Below the pieces are notes generated by a model. The model made no database searches. It was given only the letters and a program-made list of their open reading frames with translations, and was not told the DNA's origin. Below are positions 55,086 to 63,326 of a stretch of DNA of 64,000 nt, one piece after another. The DNA is from JACADW01 sp963747985 (GTDB lineage Bacteria > Acidobacteriota > UBA6911), in contig CAVVHG010000012.1 of assembly GCA_963747985.1 (NCBI GenBank), positions 496,001 to 560,000 of the forward strand, written 5' to 3'. Both the position numbers and the translations under genes were made by a program. Numbering within the stretch: position 1 is the first letter of the stretch; every line of letters starts with the position of its first letter.

Positions 55086-56438
55086 GTGAACCCCTTCGAC
55101 CAGCGCAAGATATATACAGTCCTGGAGATTACTTCCGAGGTAAAGCACGCGCTGGAGAAATTCGGCATCGTCTGGATCCAGGGTGAGATCTCGAATTTCA
55201 AACATCACTCATCGGGTCACATGTACTTCTCCCTCAAGGACGACCGGGCGCAGATCAAGGCCGCGTTCTTCCGCAACGGCAATCTCTACCTCAAGTTCCG
55301 CCCCGAGGATGGACTCGAGGTGCTCGTACGGGGTCGCCTCAGTGTCTACGAGCCGCGCGGCGATTACCAGGTGATCGTCGAATACATGGAGCCGAAGGGG
55401 CTCGGGTCACTGCAGCTCGCGTTCGAGCAGTTGAAGGAGAAGCTCCGGAAGGAGGGGCTTTTCGACGAAGCTCACAAAGTCGCCCTGCCGCTGCTTCCGC
55501 GCAAGATCGGCGTCGTCACGTCGCCTACCGGCGCGGCTATCCAGGATATGCTGCGCATTCTCAAGCGCAGGAATGCGTCGCTGCACATCCTGATCTTCCC
55601 GGCGCGCGTGCAGGGAGCCGGAGCGGCCGAGGAAATTGCCGCCGGCGTGCGCTATTTCAATTCCCGGAACGACATTGATGTCATCATCGTGGGCCGCGGC
55701 GGTGGGTCGATCGAGGATTTATGGGCGTTCAACGAGGAGATTGTCGCCCGGGCAATCTACGGCTCGGATGTTCCTGTAATCTCGGCCGTCGGTCATGAGG
55801 TGGACTTCACGATCGCGGATTTCGTGGCCGACCTGCGGGCCCCGACCCCGTCCGCCGCGGCCGAAATGGTTTCGGGTGCGAGAGGCGAGCTGCTGTCTGC
55901 GGTCCAGTCCCTTTTCGGACGCCTCTGTCAGTCGGTCCGGCTGCTATTCGAGAAGCGGCGTTCCGCCCTGGAGCGCCTGGCGCGCAGCCGCGCGTTCAAT
56001 GCGGCGCCGAATATGATCCGAGACCTGGAACAGCGGTTCGATGAGGCGAGCTTCCGCATGCAGCAGGCCATGATGCGGTTTGCTACCTCGCTGCGCCACC
56101 GCGAGCGCGTGGCCCAGGCACGGCTTGCGGTCATCGATCTGCGGATGTTGATCAGGGGAAAGACTGAGCGCCTGTCAAGAAGCCGCCAGCTCCTCACTAT
56201 CAACCTGCGTGCAGGGCTGCAGCGGCGGCGGTCGCGCATGGAAGTGGCGGCCGGGAGGCTGGATGCTTTGAGCCCGCTCGCCATACTGGCGCGCGGATAC
56301 GCGATATGTCGTGATGCCGGAGGGGGAGTCGTCAGGTACGCGGAGAACGTCAGGACGGGTGACGGCGTCCGCGTCACACTGGCAAAGGGGGAGCTCGACT
56401 GCCGTGTCGAAGGCGTGCGCCTCCAGCCAGGCGATTGA
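55086..56438 (+). CDS. xseA: Exodeoxyribonuclease VII large subunit
   Basis: 450 residues with a GTG start at 55086. The N-terminal OB-fold (IYTVLEITSEVKHALEKFG, WIQGEISNFKHHSSGHMYFS) is followed by the catalytic domain with TSPTGAAIQDM and VIIVGRGGGSIEDLWAFN, and then a long coiled-coil region. It degrades single-stranded DNA with the small subunit 58 bp downstream. Confidence 0.95.
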   Translation: MNPFDQRKIYTVLEITSEVKHALEKFGIVWIQGEISNFKHHSSGHMYFSLKDDRAQIKAAFFRNGNLYLKFRPEDGLEVLVRGRLSVYEPRGDYQVIVEYMEPKGLGSLQLAFEQLKEKLRKEGLFDEAHKVALPLLPRKIGVVTSPTGAAIQDMLRILKRRNASLHILIFPARVQGAGAAEEIAAGVRYFNSRNDIDVIIVGRGGGSIEDLWAFNEEIVARAIYGSDVPVISAVGHEVDFTIADFVADLRAPTPSAAAEMVSGARGELLSAVQSLFGRLCQSVRLLFEKRRSALERLARSRAFNAAPNMIRDLEQRFDEASFRMQQAMMRFATSLRHRERVAQARLAVIDLRMLIRGKTERLSRSRQLLTINLRAGLQRRRSRMEVAAGRLDALSPLAILARGYAICRDAGGGVVRYAENVRTGDGVRVTLAKGELDCRVEGVRLQPGD

Positions 56439-56496
56439 AGAAGCGCACCGGCGATGAGTTGACGGATCATCAGCGTGCAATCAAAGCGAGGTTGCG

Positions 56497-56739
56497 ATGG
56501 AGCTTAAAGTAAAGGATTTCGAGTCGGCCCTCAAATCGCTGGAGGAGATCGTGAGCCAGCTGGAGGGTGGCGATCTGACCCTCGATCGAGCGCTGGAACT
56601 GTTCGAACAGGGTGTCAAGCTCAGCCGCTTCTGCAGCGACAGGCTCGAAGAGGCGGAGCGGAAGGTCGAGGTCCTCACGCGTGCCGCCGACGGCACGATG
56701 AAGGAAGCGCCTTTCACGCAGGAAGTAGAGGGCGAATGA
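56497..56739 (+). CDS. xseB: Exodeoxyribonuclease VII small subunit
   Basis: 80 residues, all-helical: FESALKSLEEIVSQLEGGDL and LELFEQGVKLSRFC are typical of XseB. It overlaps ispA by 4 bp (ATGA at 56736), a common bacterial arrangement. Confidence 0.93.
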   Translation: MELKVKDFESALKSLEEIVSQLEGGDLTLDRALELFEQGVKLSRFCSDRLEEAERKVEVLTRAADGTMKEAPFTQEVEGE

Positions 56740-57644
56740 AGCCGGCCACGGACGGATCCATGGATATCGCCGCGTACTTGCGCGAATGCAGCCGGGAGGT
56801 CGACCGCTACCTTGATCATCTCCTGCCGCCTGAGACACAGCACCCCGCCACAATCCATCGCGCGATGCGGTACTCGGTGTTTGCCGGAGGAAAGCGGCTG
56901 CGTCCGGCGCTGGTGCTGGCTGCCGGCACCAGCCTGGGGGGGAACCAGGACACACTCTTGCATCTCGGATCCGCCATCGAGATGATCCACACCTATTCGC
57001 TGATTCACGATGATCTGCCGGCGCTGGACAACGACGATCTCCGGCGGGGCGTGCCTACCAGCCACAAGGTGTTCGGCGAAGCCATCGCGATCCTCGCCGG
57101 CGATTCGCTCATGACACGCTGTTATCAGCTGCTCGCGGATCTGCCACGGCTCAGCGATTCCGTGCGACTGGCCATCATCCGCGAGATAGCCCATGCTACG
57201 GGCACTATTGACGGCATGATCGGCGGCCAGGTGGTCGACCTCGAGTCGGAGGGCCGGAACATCAGCCCGGACGTCCTCGACTACATCCACCGTTCCAAGA
57301 CCGGCGCCCTGTTGACCGTGTGCACGCGCTGCGGCGGAATCGCGGCCGGTGCCGATCCCGCGCAGCTGGCTGCCCTGACGGATTATGGCGGTAAAGTCGG
57401 ACTTGCCTTTCAGATCATGGATGACATCCTCGACCGGACAGGCAGCAGCCAGAGCCTCGGCAAGACCGCCGGCAAGGACCTGCAGGTGAGGAAGGCCACC
57501 TATCCGGCCCTTCATGGACTGGAGGCTTCGCGACACAGGGCACGGGAGTTGGTAGCTCAAGCCATCGAAGACACGCGCAGCCTCGGCGAGCCTGCCGGAC
57601 CCTTGCGCGCCCTCGCGCGTTTCGTAATCGATCGCTCAAAATGA
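56736..57644 (+). CDS. ispA: Polyprenyl diphosphate synthase (farnesyl/geranylgeranyl type)
   Basis: 302 residues. First Asp-rich motif DDLPALDNDD (with the insertion of the bacterial class) and second motif DDILD, with GGKRLRPALVLAAG. It condenses IPP with allylic diphosphates. Chain length (C15 or C20) is not fixed by what I can see. It is translationally coupled to xseB; no dxs follows, and tlyA comes 37 bp later. Confidence 0.92.
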   Translation: MKPATDGSMDIAAYLRECSREVDRYLDHLLPPETQHPATIHRAMRYSVFAGGKRLRPALVLAAGTSLGGNQDTLLHLGSAIEMIHTYSLIHDDLPALDNDDLRRGVPTSHKVFGEAIAILAGDSLMTRCYQLLADLPRLSDSVRLAIIREIAHATGTIDGMIGGQVVDLESEGRNISPDVLDYIHRSKTGALLTVCTRCGGIAAGADPAQLAALTDYGGKVGLAFQIMDDILDRTGSSQSLGKTAGKDLQVRKATYPALHGLEASRHRARELVAQAIEDTRSLGEPAGPLRALARFVIDRSK

Positions 57645-57681
57645 GCCAGGCTTTCCGGCAGCCTCACTTGGCCCGTTTCCC

Positions 57682-58458
57682 ATGAAGAAGCGACTCGATC
57701 TCCTGCTGGTCGAGAGGGATCTCGCGCCCAGCCGTCAAAAAGCCCAGGCGATGATCCTGGCGGGCGACGTTCTGGTCAATGATCAGAAGATCGACAAGCC
57801 CGGGCACCTCGTGCCGGAGGATGCGCGCCTGCGGATCCTCGGGGAGCGGCGCTTTGTAAGCCGGAGCGGAGCCAAGCTGGAGGCTGCCCTCATCCATTTC
57901 GGAATCAGCGTGGACGGCCGCATCTGTGCAGACCTCGGTGCCTCGACCGGGGGATTCACCGACTGTCTGCTCCAGCACGGGGCGCGGATGGTGCATGCCT
58001 ACGACGTTGGCCGCGGTCAGCTGGATTGGAGCCTGCAAACGGACCGGCGAGTCGTCGCACACGACCAGTACAACGTCCGGCACATCTCCGCCGGGGATCT
58101 GCCTCCCGGTATCTCACTCATCACAGCCGACCTTTCCTTCATCTCCCTCACCCTGATCCTCGGACCGATCCGCGACGCCCTGCTCGCCGTGCCGCGAGAC
58201 GCGCCGAGTGACATCACCGCTGACCTTGTACTGCTCGTCAAGCCGCAGTTCGAGGTCGGGAAGGGAGAAGTAGGGAAGGGCGGGATCGTGCGCGATCCTG
58301 GTAAGCGGCTCCAGGCTCTGAAGTCCGTCGAGAGCTGTGCCGGGAGCCTCGGGTTCAAGGCCATGGGGAGCATACCTTCACCGGTTGCCGGCGCCAAAGG
58401 CAACCAGGAGTTTTTGTTGTACCTTCAGCTTGTCCTTGGTTTATCATCCGGGCCATGA
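57682..58458 (+). CDS. tlyA: TlyA-family rRNA methyltransferase (S4 + FtsJ-like)
   Basis: 258 residues. An S4 RNA-binding domain (~3-60: RLDLLLVERDLAPSRQKAQA) precedes a SAM methyltransferase with GASTGGFTDCLLQHGA and LVKPQFEVGKGEVGKGG. TlyA proteins 2'-O-methylate rRNA cytidines. It overlaps nadK by 4 bp. Confidence 0.92.
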   Translation: MKKRLDLLLVERDLAPSRQKAQAMILAGDVLVNDQKIDKPGHLVPEDARLRILGERRFVSRSGAKLEAALIHFGISVDGRICADLGASTGGFTDCLLQHGARMVHAYDVGRGQLDWSLQTDRRVVAHDQYNVRHISAGDLPPGISLITADLSFISLTLILGPIRDALLAVPRDAPSDITADLVLLVKPQFEVGKGEVGKGGIVRDPGKRLQALKSVESCAGSLGFKAMGSIPSPVAGAKGNQEFLLYLQLVLGLSSGP

Positions 58459-59315
58459 ATCCCCCAGTACGCAGGATGGGCCTGATTTTGAAGCGTGAGG
58501 ACTCACGCATACCCGCTCTCCTGCGCGAGGTCGTTCCCTGGCTGCAAGCGCTCGGTGTGGATGTCTTCCTGGATGAGGGCTCTGCACTGCAGGAACCTGC
58601 GCCTTGCGCCGTACTCCCGACGAGTGAATTCGCGGCGAACGTGGATGTGGTTGCCGTATTCGGTGGGGACGGCACGTTCCTTCATGCCGCGCGCATCGTT
58701 GTGTCCCACGGTGTCCCCATCCTGGGGGTCAATCTCGGCTCCCTGGGCTTTCTGGCGGAAGTGAAGATCGACGACATGCGGCCCGCACTGCAGAACCTGA
58801 TCCGGGGCGATTACGCGCTGGAAGAGCGCATGCTTCTCCAGGTGGAGGTAGATCGCGGGGGTACCGCGCTGAACCGATACCTGGCGCTGAACGATGCGGT
58901 CATTAATAAAGGCGCGATAGCGCGCATAATTGACCTCGAGGTCACGGTCAACTCCCAGCTGGTAACCGTCACCAGGGCCGACGGGCTGATCGTTTCGACC
59001 CCGACCGGATCCACGGCTTACTCGCTTTCTGCCGGGGGCCCGATCCTCTATCCCACCCTGGGCGCCTTCCTGGTTACTCCGATCTGTCCGCACACGCTCA
59101 CGAACCGCCCGGTGGTCGTGCCCGACCGTGCACAGGTCGGCATCTGCCTCCTGCGGGGCGGTGATGTCATGCTCACCGTCGACGGCCAGGTCGGGATGAC
59201 ACTCCAACCCGGTGATCGCCTGGCTGTTCGGAAAGCGGAAGCAAGCGTCAGGCTGGTCCAACCGGTGGGGAGCACCTTCTTCGGGCTGCTGCGCGAGAAG
59301 ATGAAGTGGGGGTAG
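58455..59315 (+). CDS. nadK: NAD kinase
   Basis: 286 residues. GGDGTFLHAAR (nucleotide-binding GGDGT) and TPTGSTAYSLSAGGPI are diagnostic, with the Asn-Asp pair in LALNDAVI. It makes NADP+. It ends the xseA-xseB-ispA-tlyA-nadK run. Confidence 0.95.
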   Translation: MNPPVRRMGLILKREDSRIPALLREVVPWLQALGVDVFLDEGSALQEPAPCAVLPTSEFAANVDVVAVFGGDGTFLHAARIVVSHGVPILGVNLGSLGFLAEVKIDDMRPALQNLIRGDYALEERMLLQVEVDRGGTALNRYLALNDAVINKGAIARIIDLEVTVNSQLVTVTRADGLIVSTPTGSTAYSLSAGGPILYPTLGAFLVTPICPHTLTNRPVVVPDRAQVGICLLRGGDVMLTVDGQVGMTLQPGDRLAVRKAEASVRLVQPVGSTFFGLLREKMKWG

Positions 59316-59327
59316 AGCACCCTGAAC

Positions 59328-59357
59328 GATCGGAATCGGGATCGGCATCGCTATCGA
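59328..59357. repeat. ATCGG-type low-complexity repeat
   Basis: A run of GATCGGAATCGGGATCGG-type sequence after the nadK stop, like 53412-53447. It lies between convergent nadK and maf. Confidence 0.5.
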
Positions 59358-59385
59358 GCGGGAGTCACTGCGGCCGATTCCCGGT

Positions 59386-60012
59386 TCACGAACACACGCG
59401 ATTCTCACCAGCGAGTTGCGGAATCAGGTCGTAACCCAACCTCAGGCAAAGCCTCTCGAAAGTGGATACCGGGAATCCAACCACATTGAAGTAACAGCCC
59501 TCGATACGGTCGATGAAAAGGGCCGCATATCCCTGGACAGCGTAGGCTCCAGCCTTATCGGAGAACTCTCCCGTGCCGAGATACCAGCGTATCTCCCGGG
59601 TCGAAAGACGCCGGAAATGCACACGCGTCATGCTGAATCCGGCTCGTGTCCTCCCCAGGTTTAGGTCGTGAAGGCACAATCCGGTGATGACCTGGTGCCA
59701 GCGTCCGGCAAGTTGCTCGAGCATCTGCCGTCCTTCTTTCCTGTGGGCCGGCTTGCCGAGTATCTGATTCCCGCAAACGACAACGGTATCCGCCCCGATG
59801 ACGATACCGGTGCTGTGCCTTGCCGCGACTGCACGTGCCTTTTCCCGCGCTGCTCGGACAGCGTAAGCAGAGGGTTCTTCCCCGCGGTGCCGTGCAGGCT
59901 CGGGAAGAGTGGAGGGGTCGACGGTGAATCGCATGCCGAGACCGGCAAGTATCTCTTTTCGGCGTGGGGAGGCCGAAGCCAGAATCCAACGAGTCCCGGT
60001 CGACGTCGCCAT
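59386..60012 (-). CDS. maf: Maf-like nucleoside triphosphate pyrophosphatase
   Basis: 208 residues. The Maf signatures are present: LASASPRRKEILAGLG (N-terminal), GADTVVVCGNQILGKP, and DKAGAYAVQGYAALFI. It hydrolyses non-canonical or canonical NTPs to NMPs. It is divergent from the DUF721-like gene, with an AT-rich spacer (about 60055-60100) containing TATAAT at 60074-60079. Confidence 0.93.
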   Translation of the reverse strand: MATSTGTRWILASASPRRKEILAGLGMRFTVDPSTLPEPARHRGEEPSAYAVRAAREKARAVAARHSTGIVIGADTVVVCGNQILGKPAHRKEGRQMLEQLAGRWHQVITGLCLHDLNLGRTRAGFSMTRVHFRRLSTREIRWYLGTGEFSDKAGAYAVQGYAALFIDRIEGCYFNVVGFPVSTFERLCLRLGYDLIPQLAGENRVCS

Positions 60013-60120
60013 GTCTCGATTTCTCCGACTTTGCTGCAGGCGAAAAAACGCAGCGCAAACCCATTTATTATCATATAATTGTGTGGTTTTTGAGCCGTTT
60101 GTGGAGGTTTTGCCTCATCT

Positions 60121-60402
60121 ATGGAACCGGTATCGAACATCGTCTTCTCGATTTTTCGAGGCACCGAACGGCACGAAGACTGGGTGTTATCCTGCCTGGA
60201 AGGCGCCTGGACCGGGTTGGTGGGTGAAAGGCTCGCCTCCGCCTGCCGGCCGCGCACTTTCAAGGGATCGCACCTGATCGTGGAGGTCACCGATCCGGAG
60301 TGGGCAGCGGGTCTCAAGGGGCTGGAAGGCGACCTGCTCAAGAAGATCGAGGCGGCCACCGGGGGTGAGGTCCGGAGCCTGGAAATCGCTTCGCGACGAT
60401 AA
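60121..60402 (+). CDS. DUF721/DciA-like small protein
   Basis: 93 residues. The pattern AWTGLVGERLASACRPRTFK, then HLIVEVTDPEWAAGL and LLKKIEAATGG, matches the DUF721 (DciA-like) fold: Trp near the first third, then a short beta-strand with Glu-Val. DciA-type proteins help load the replicative helicase. Length and motif are consistent, but orthology is not proven. The start is the first in-frame ATG at 60121; the GGAGG site is 13 nt away, further than usual. Confidence 0.7.
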   Translation: MEPVSNIVFSIFRGTERHEDWVLSCLEGAWTGLVGERLASACRPRTFKGSHLIVEVTDPEWAAGLKGLEGDLLKKIEAATGGEVRSLEIASRR

Positions 60403-60482
60403 TTGTCCCTCCGCAGAGGTGCAAACCCCGCAGAGCAACACTACTGCCTGACCCCGATCTGAATTGTCATCCCTGGGCACCC

Positions 60483-60514
60483 GGCGCCCTCGCATTGGAA
60501 TTTGTGCGAGCGCC
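60483..60514. terminator. Stem-loop after the DUF721-like gene
   Basis: GGCGC..TCGCA (60483-60494, with a 2-nt bulge) pairs with TGCGAGCGCC (60505-60514). It may terminate the upstream gene. The rest of the 250-bp gap (60403-60652) shows no gene; a direct repeat CCGCAGAG occurs near 60410-60440. Confidence 0.4.
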
Positions 60515-60652
60515 TTGAAACGAGCCCCGGGAAGGTGAGGCAACCGTGGCTTGATGAATCTGGTCACCTGTCCGGCGCGATGCTATGATGCTGCTTCGCC
60601 GGGGAATCGTATCTGATGATTGTTTGTCTGTTTGAATTCCGGAGCCATGGTG

Positions 60653-63196
60653 ATGCGTAGAAATGTCAAGGCGGCCATGGGAAGCCTGCCGATCGTCGTT
60701 TGCCTGTTATTCACGACCCTTGCTGACCAGGCCTGGGCTCAACTGAGGGTGTACGGCAAGGTGGACCCGAACACCGGCGATCCCGAGGTGAAGCTGGAAT
60801 TTGACGTAAATCTCGAGACCACGGACAACGTGGCTCCCAACATTGTCTTCTCGAGCGACGGCACCCGGGGATACGTCGCCTATGCAGGTTCGGGAACGGT
60901 CCTTGGTTTTTCCACCGCGACCGGCGAGATCGTGGCGCGAATCGCGACGGGCGGGAAGCCGTCTGCCGCGACGCCGCTGCCGGACGGTCGGACGATAGCT
61001 CTCGTTTCGGTGGCGGAGAACCGGGTATTTCTGGTCGACATTGAAGCAGACACGGTAGTTGCCACATATACCTTCGAAGGCGCCGAATTCGGTTTTGGCA
61101 GCGTTGTCGCGGTCTCGCCGGATGGAGCCACGGGCTATGTCTCCTCCACTGGTACGGGCGAGGTCATCAAGTTCAGCATGGCTGACGGGCACGAGCTCGC
61201 CCGCCTGGGGGGATTCACCGCTCCCTGCCGGATCACGGTTTCGCTCGACGGCTCCATCCTGATGGTCGTCGACACCCTGAAGGAGACCCTCATCTTCGTC
61301 AACGCGGCCAGTCTCACGATCAAGAGTACGATGGTGGGACCCAGCGGCAAGTCCATCAACTATACGGTCGTCAGCCAGGCCATCCTCTCTCAGGATGGGA
61401 CCATCGGCATCATCGCCAGCAGGAGCACGCAGACTGTCTACGGCAGCGACACCGTCATCCTGTTCAAGACTTCTACCGGGGAGGTGCTCAGCACCGCCTC
61501 CATAGGGGCCGGCCCGATATTCGCGGGGATTACGCCCGATGGTTCGTACTGGATAGTCCTGTGTGCGGGGAGCCTGTCGAAGATCCCGACATCGAACTTC
61601 AATTCGGTGACAGAAATGCAGACGCCGGGGTCTCAGTCGGTGGACGGGTCGAACCTGTCGTTCTCGCCCGACTCGAGGTATGTTTATTACACTGCCTCGT
61701 CGGATAATACGGTTTACCAGCATGACATCCTGAACAATATCGTTGTCGGAAAGGCTTACGTTGGAGATCCGGGCGACAAAGGCACAAATCAGTCTTCGCG
61801 CGTCGGCCTCACCCCGGACGGGAAATCCCTCGCTGTCGTGGACTTCACCATTGACGTCCTTTTCCTGGCCGAGCGAACCTCGTTCATTGACAGTGCGACG
61901 TTTGTCAGCTCCCCCTCCCGCTTCACCGGCGTGAGCCTCGTCAGCGTGGCGCCCGACCTGAACAGGGTCACCCTCGCGGCCCTCGATGTATACGGTCAGG
62001 CTATCACCGGAACGGGAGTGACCAATCCCGTGGACTACTATCTGCACCCGAACGAGCAGCTGTCTCTGACCGTTGGCGAGATTTTCCACTTCGATCCGAC
62101 AAATGAGAAGGTCGGCTGGCTGTCGGTACTGACTTCCTCGCCCGATACGGTTGGCTATTACACCATAGGAGATACGAACCTAAGCCGGCTGGACGCGGCA
62201 CCTCTTTTCTCGAAGCCGCTCAACGAGTGGATCGTGCCGGACATAGCCAAGGGAACCGGGATATCGACCGAACTGGACATCGTCAATCCCGACTATGTGC
62301 AGACGACGTACGACGTCACGAGATACAACCAGGACGGCAGCTCCGCCGAACAGAAGACCGGCCTGATAGCGTATCCGACGAACCGAACCAATCAGACTGT
62401 GTCGACGGTGTTCCCCAGCATGCCGGACGGCACGGCCGGCTACCTGCGAATCAAGACAGCCGGCAACATCTTCAACACGAGCCTCACACAGACAGATAGC
62501 GCGCTCGCGGCGTTGAACGGGATCCAGATAGCCGATTTTGCCGGGGTCAAGAAGCTCTATTCTCCGCACTTCGTCGTCGGCTACGGCTACAAGACGATCC
62601 TGAACGTAATCAATGCGGGAAGCGGGAGTGCCGACATAACAATCACGCTTCACAGCCCGAACGGTGCGACGATCGGGCTGCCGTACCACACCACGCTTGC
62701 AGCGAATGCTCAGCTCAAGAACGACCTGGCGACGATTTTCAAAGGGGATTCGGCAGTCTCCAACGTCACCGGCTGGCTCGAAGTTCAGAGCTCACAGGAC
62801 AAGGTGGTCGGGGACATCAGTTTCAGCAACTCGAGCGGCCGGTATGCGACAACCTTCCAGCTGCTCGGCGTTCCCTCATCGGACTTCATATTCCCGGTGC
62901 TCGCTCTGACCGATGTGTATCAGACGGGGATCGCGATTATGAACGCAGCTCCGGAGCCGGCGACGGTGACGCTGGAAGTCTGGGCCGTGGATGGAACGTT
63001 GAAGGAGAGCACTGCCGTGACGTTGGGAGCATACGCCCAGCAGGCCGAGTACCTGAACAACTATTTCCCCAACCTGGGCCAGATGCTGAAGGGCAACATC
63101 CGCATCCACTCGACCGAGAACCTTTTCGGGCTGGCCCTGATCCACGACAAAGGGTTCACCTTCATGACGGCGATTCCATCCTTCCCGCTGCCCTGA
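60653..63196 (+). CDS. Secreted beta-propeller/beta-sandwich protein, kelch-less paralogue
   Basis: 847 residues. I use ATG 60653 because GGAG ends 8 nt upstream; ATG 60647 is also in frame. Signal peptide cut near residue 29 (AWA-QLR). It matches the kelch proteins throughout: KVDPN at 36-40, FDVNL at 50-54, SSTGTGEVIKFSM, FTGVSLVSV, AYPTNRTNQTVSTVF, LYSPHF, and the end TAIPSFPLP. Both kelch arrays are absent: nine residues stand in place of array 1, and PSMPDGTAGYL (588-598) marks the site of array 2. It is not next to kelch genes 1 and 2 (9.5 kb away). An ExeA-like ATPase gene follows. Confidence 0.85.
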   Translation: MRRNVKAAMGSLPIVVCLLFTTLADQAWAQLRVYGKVDPNTGDPEVKLEFDVNLETTDNVAPNIVFSSDGTRGYVAYAGSGTVLGFSTATGEIVARIATGGKPSAATPLPDGRTIALVSVAENRVFLVDIEADTVVATYTFEGAEFGFGSVVAVSPDGATGYVSSTGTGEVIKFSMADGHELARLGGFTAPCRITVSLDGSILMVVDTLKETLIFVNAASLTIKSTMVGPSGKSINYTVVSQAILSQDGTIGIIASRSTQTVYGSDTVILFKTSTGEVLSTASIGAGPIFAGITPDGSYWIVLCAGSLSKIPTSNFNSVTEMQTPGSQSVDGSNLSFSPDSRYVYYTASSDNTVYQHDILNNIVVGKAYVGDPGDKGTNQSSRVGLTPDGKSLAVVDFTIDVLFLAERTSFIDSATFVSSPSRFTGVSLVSVAPDLNRVTLAALDVYGQAITGTGVTNPVDYYLHPNEQLSLTVGEIFHFDPTNEKVGWLSVLTSSPDTVGYYTIGDTNLSRLDAAPLFSKPLNEWIVPDIAKGTGISTELDIVNPDYVQTTYDVTRYNQDGSSAEQKTGLIAYPTNRTNQTVSTVFPSMPDGTAGYLRIKTAGNIFNTSLTQTDSALAALNGIQIADFAGVKKLYSPHFVVGYGYKTILNVINAGSGSADITITLHSPNGATIGLPYHTTLAANAQLKNDLATIFKGDSAVSNVTGWLEVQSSQDKVVGDISFSNSSGRYATTFQLLGVPSSDFIFPVLALTDVYQTGIAIMNAAPEPATVTLEVWAVDGTLKESTAVTLGAYAQQAEYLNNYFPNLGQMLKGNIRIHSTENLFGLALIHDKGFTFMTAIPSFPLP

Positions 63197-63326
63197 GCCG
63201 GTGTGCCGGCCGGCCTGGGCAAGCGGCTGCGACGCGATCCTTTGATTCGATGCCCGGGTGCCTGCGCGGGAATTCGCCGGCGATGTTCAAAACCGGCTTG
63301 GCATGCCCTGATAGTTGGTAGAAGAG

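Noticed and set aside
60707..62089. 460-aa open frame on the minus strand
   Set aside because: It is antisense to the kelch-less scaffold gene, whose frame matches two paralogues; the antisense frame has no recognisable motif.
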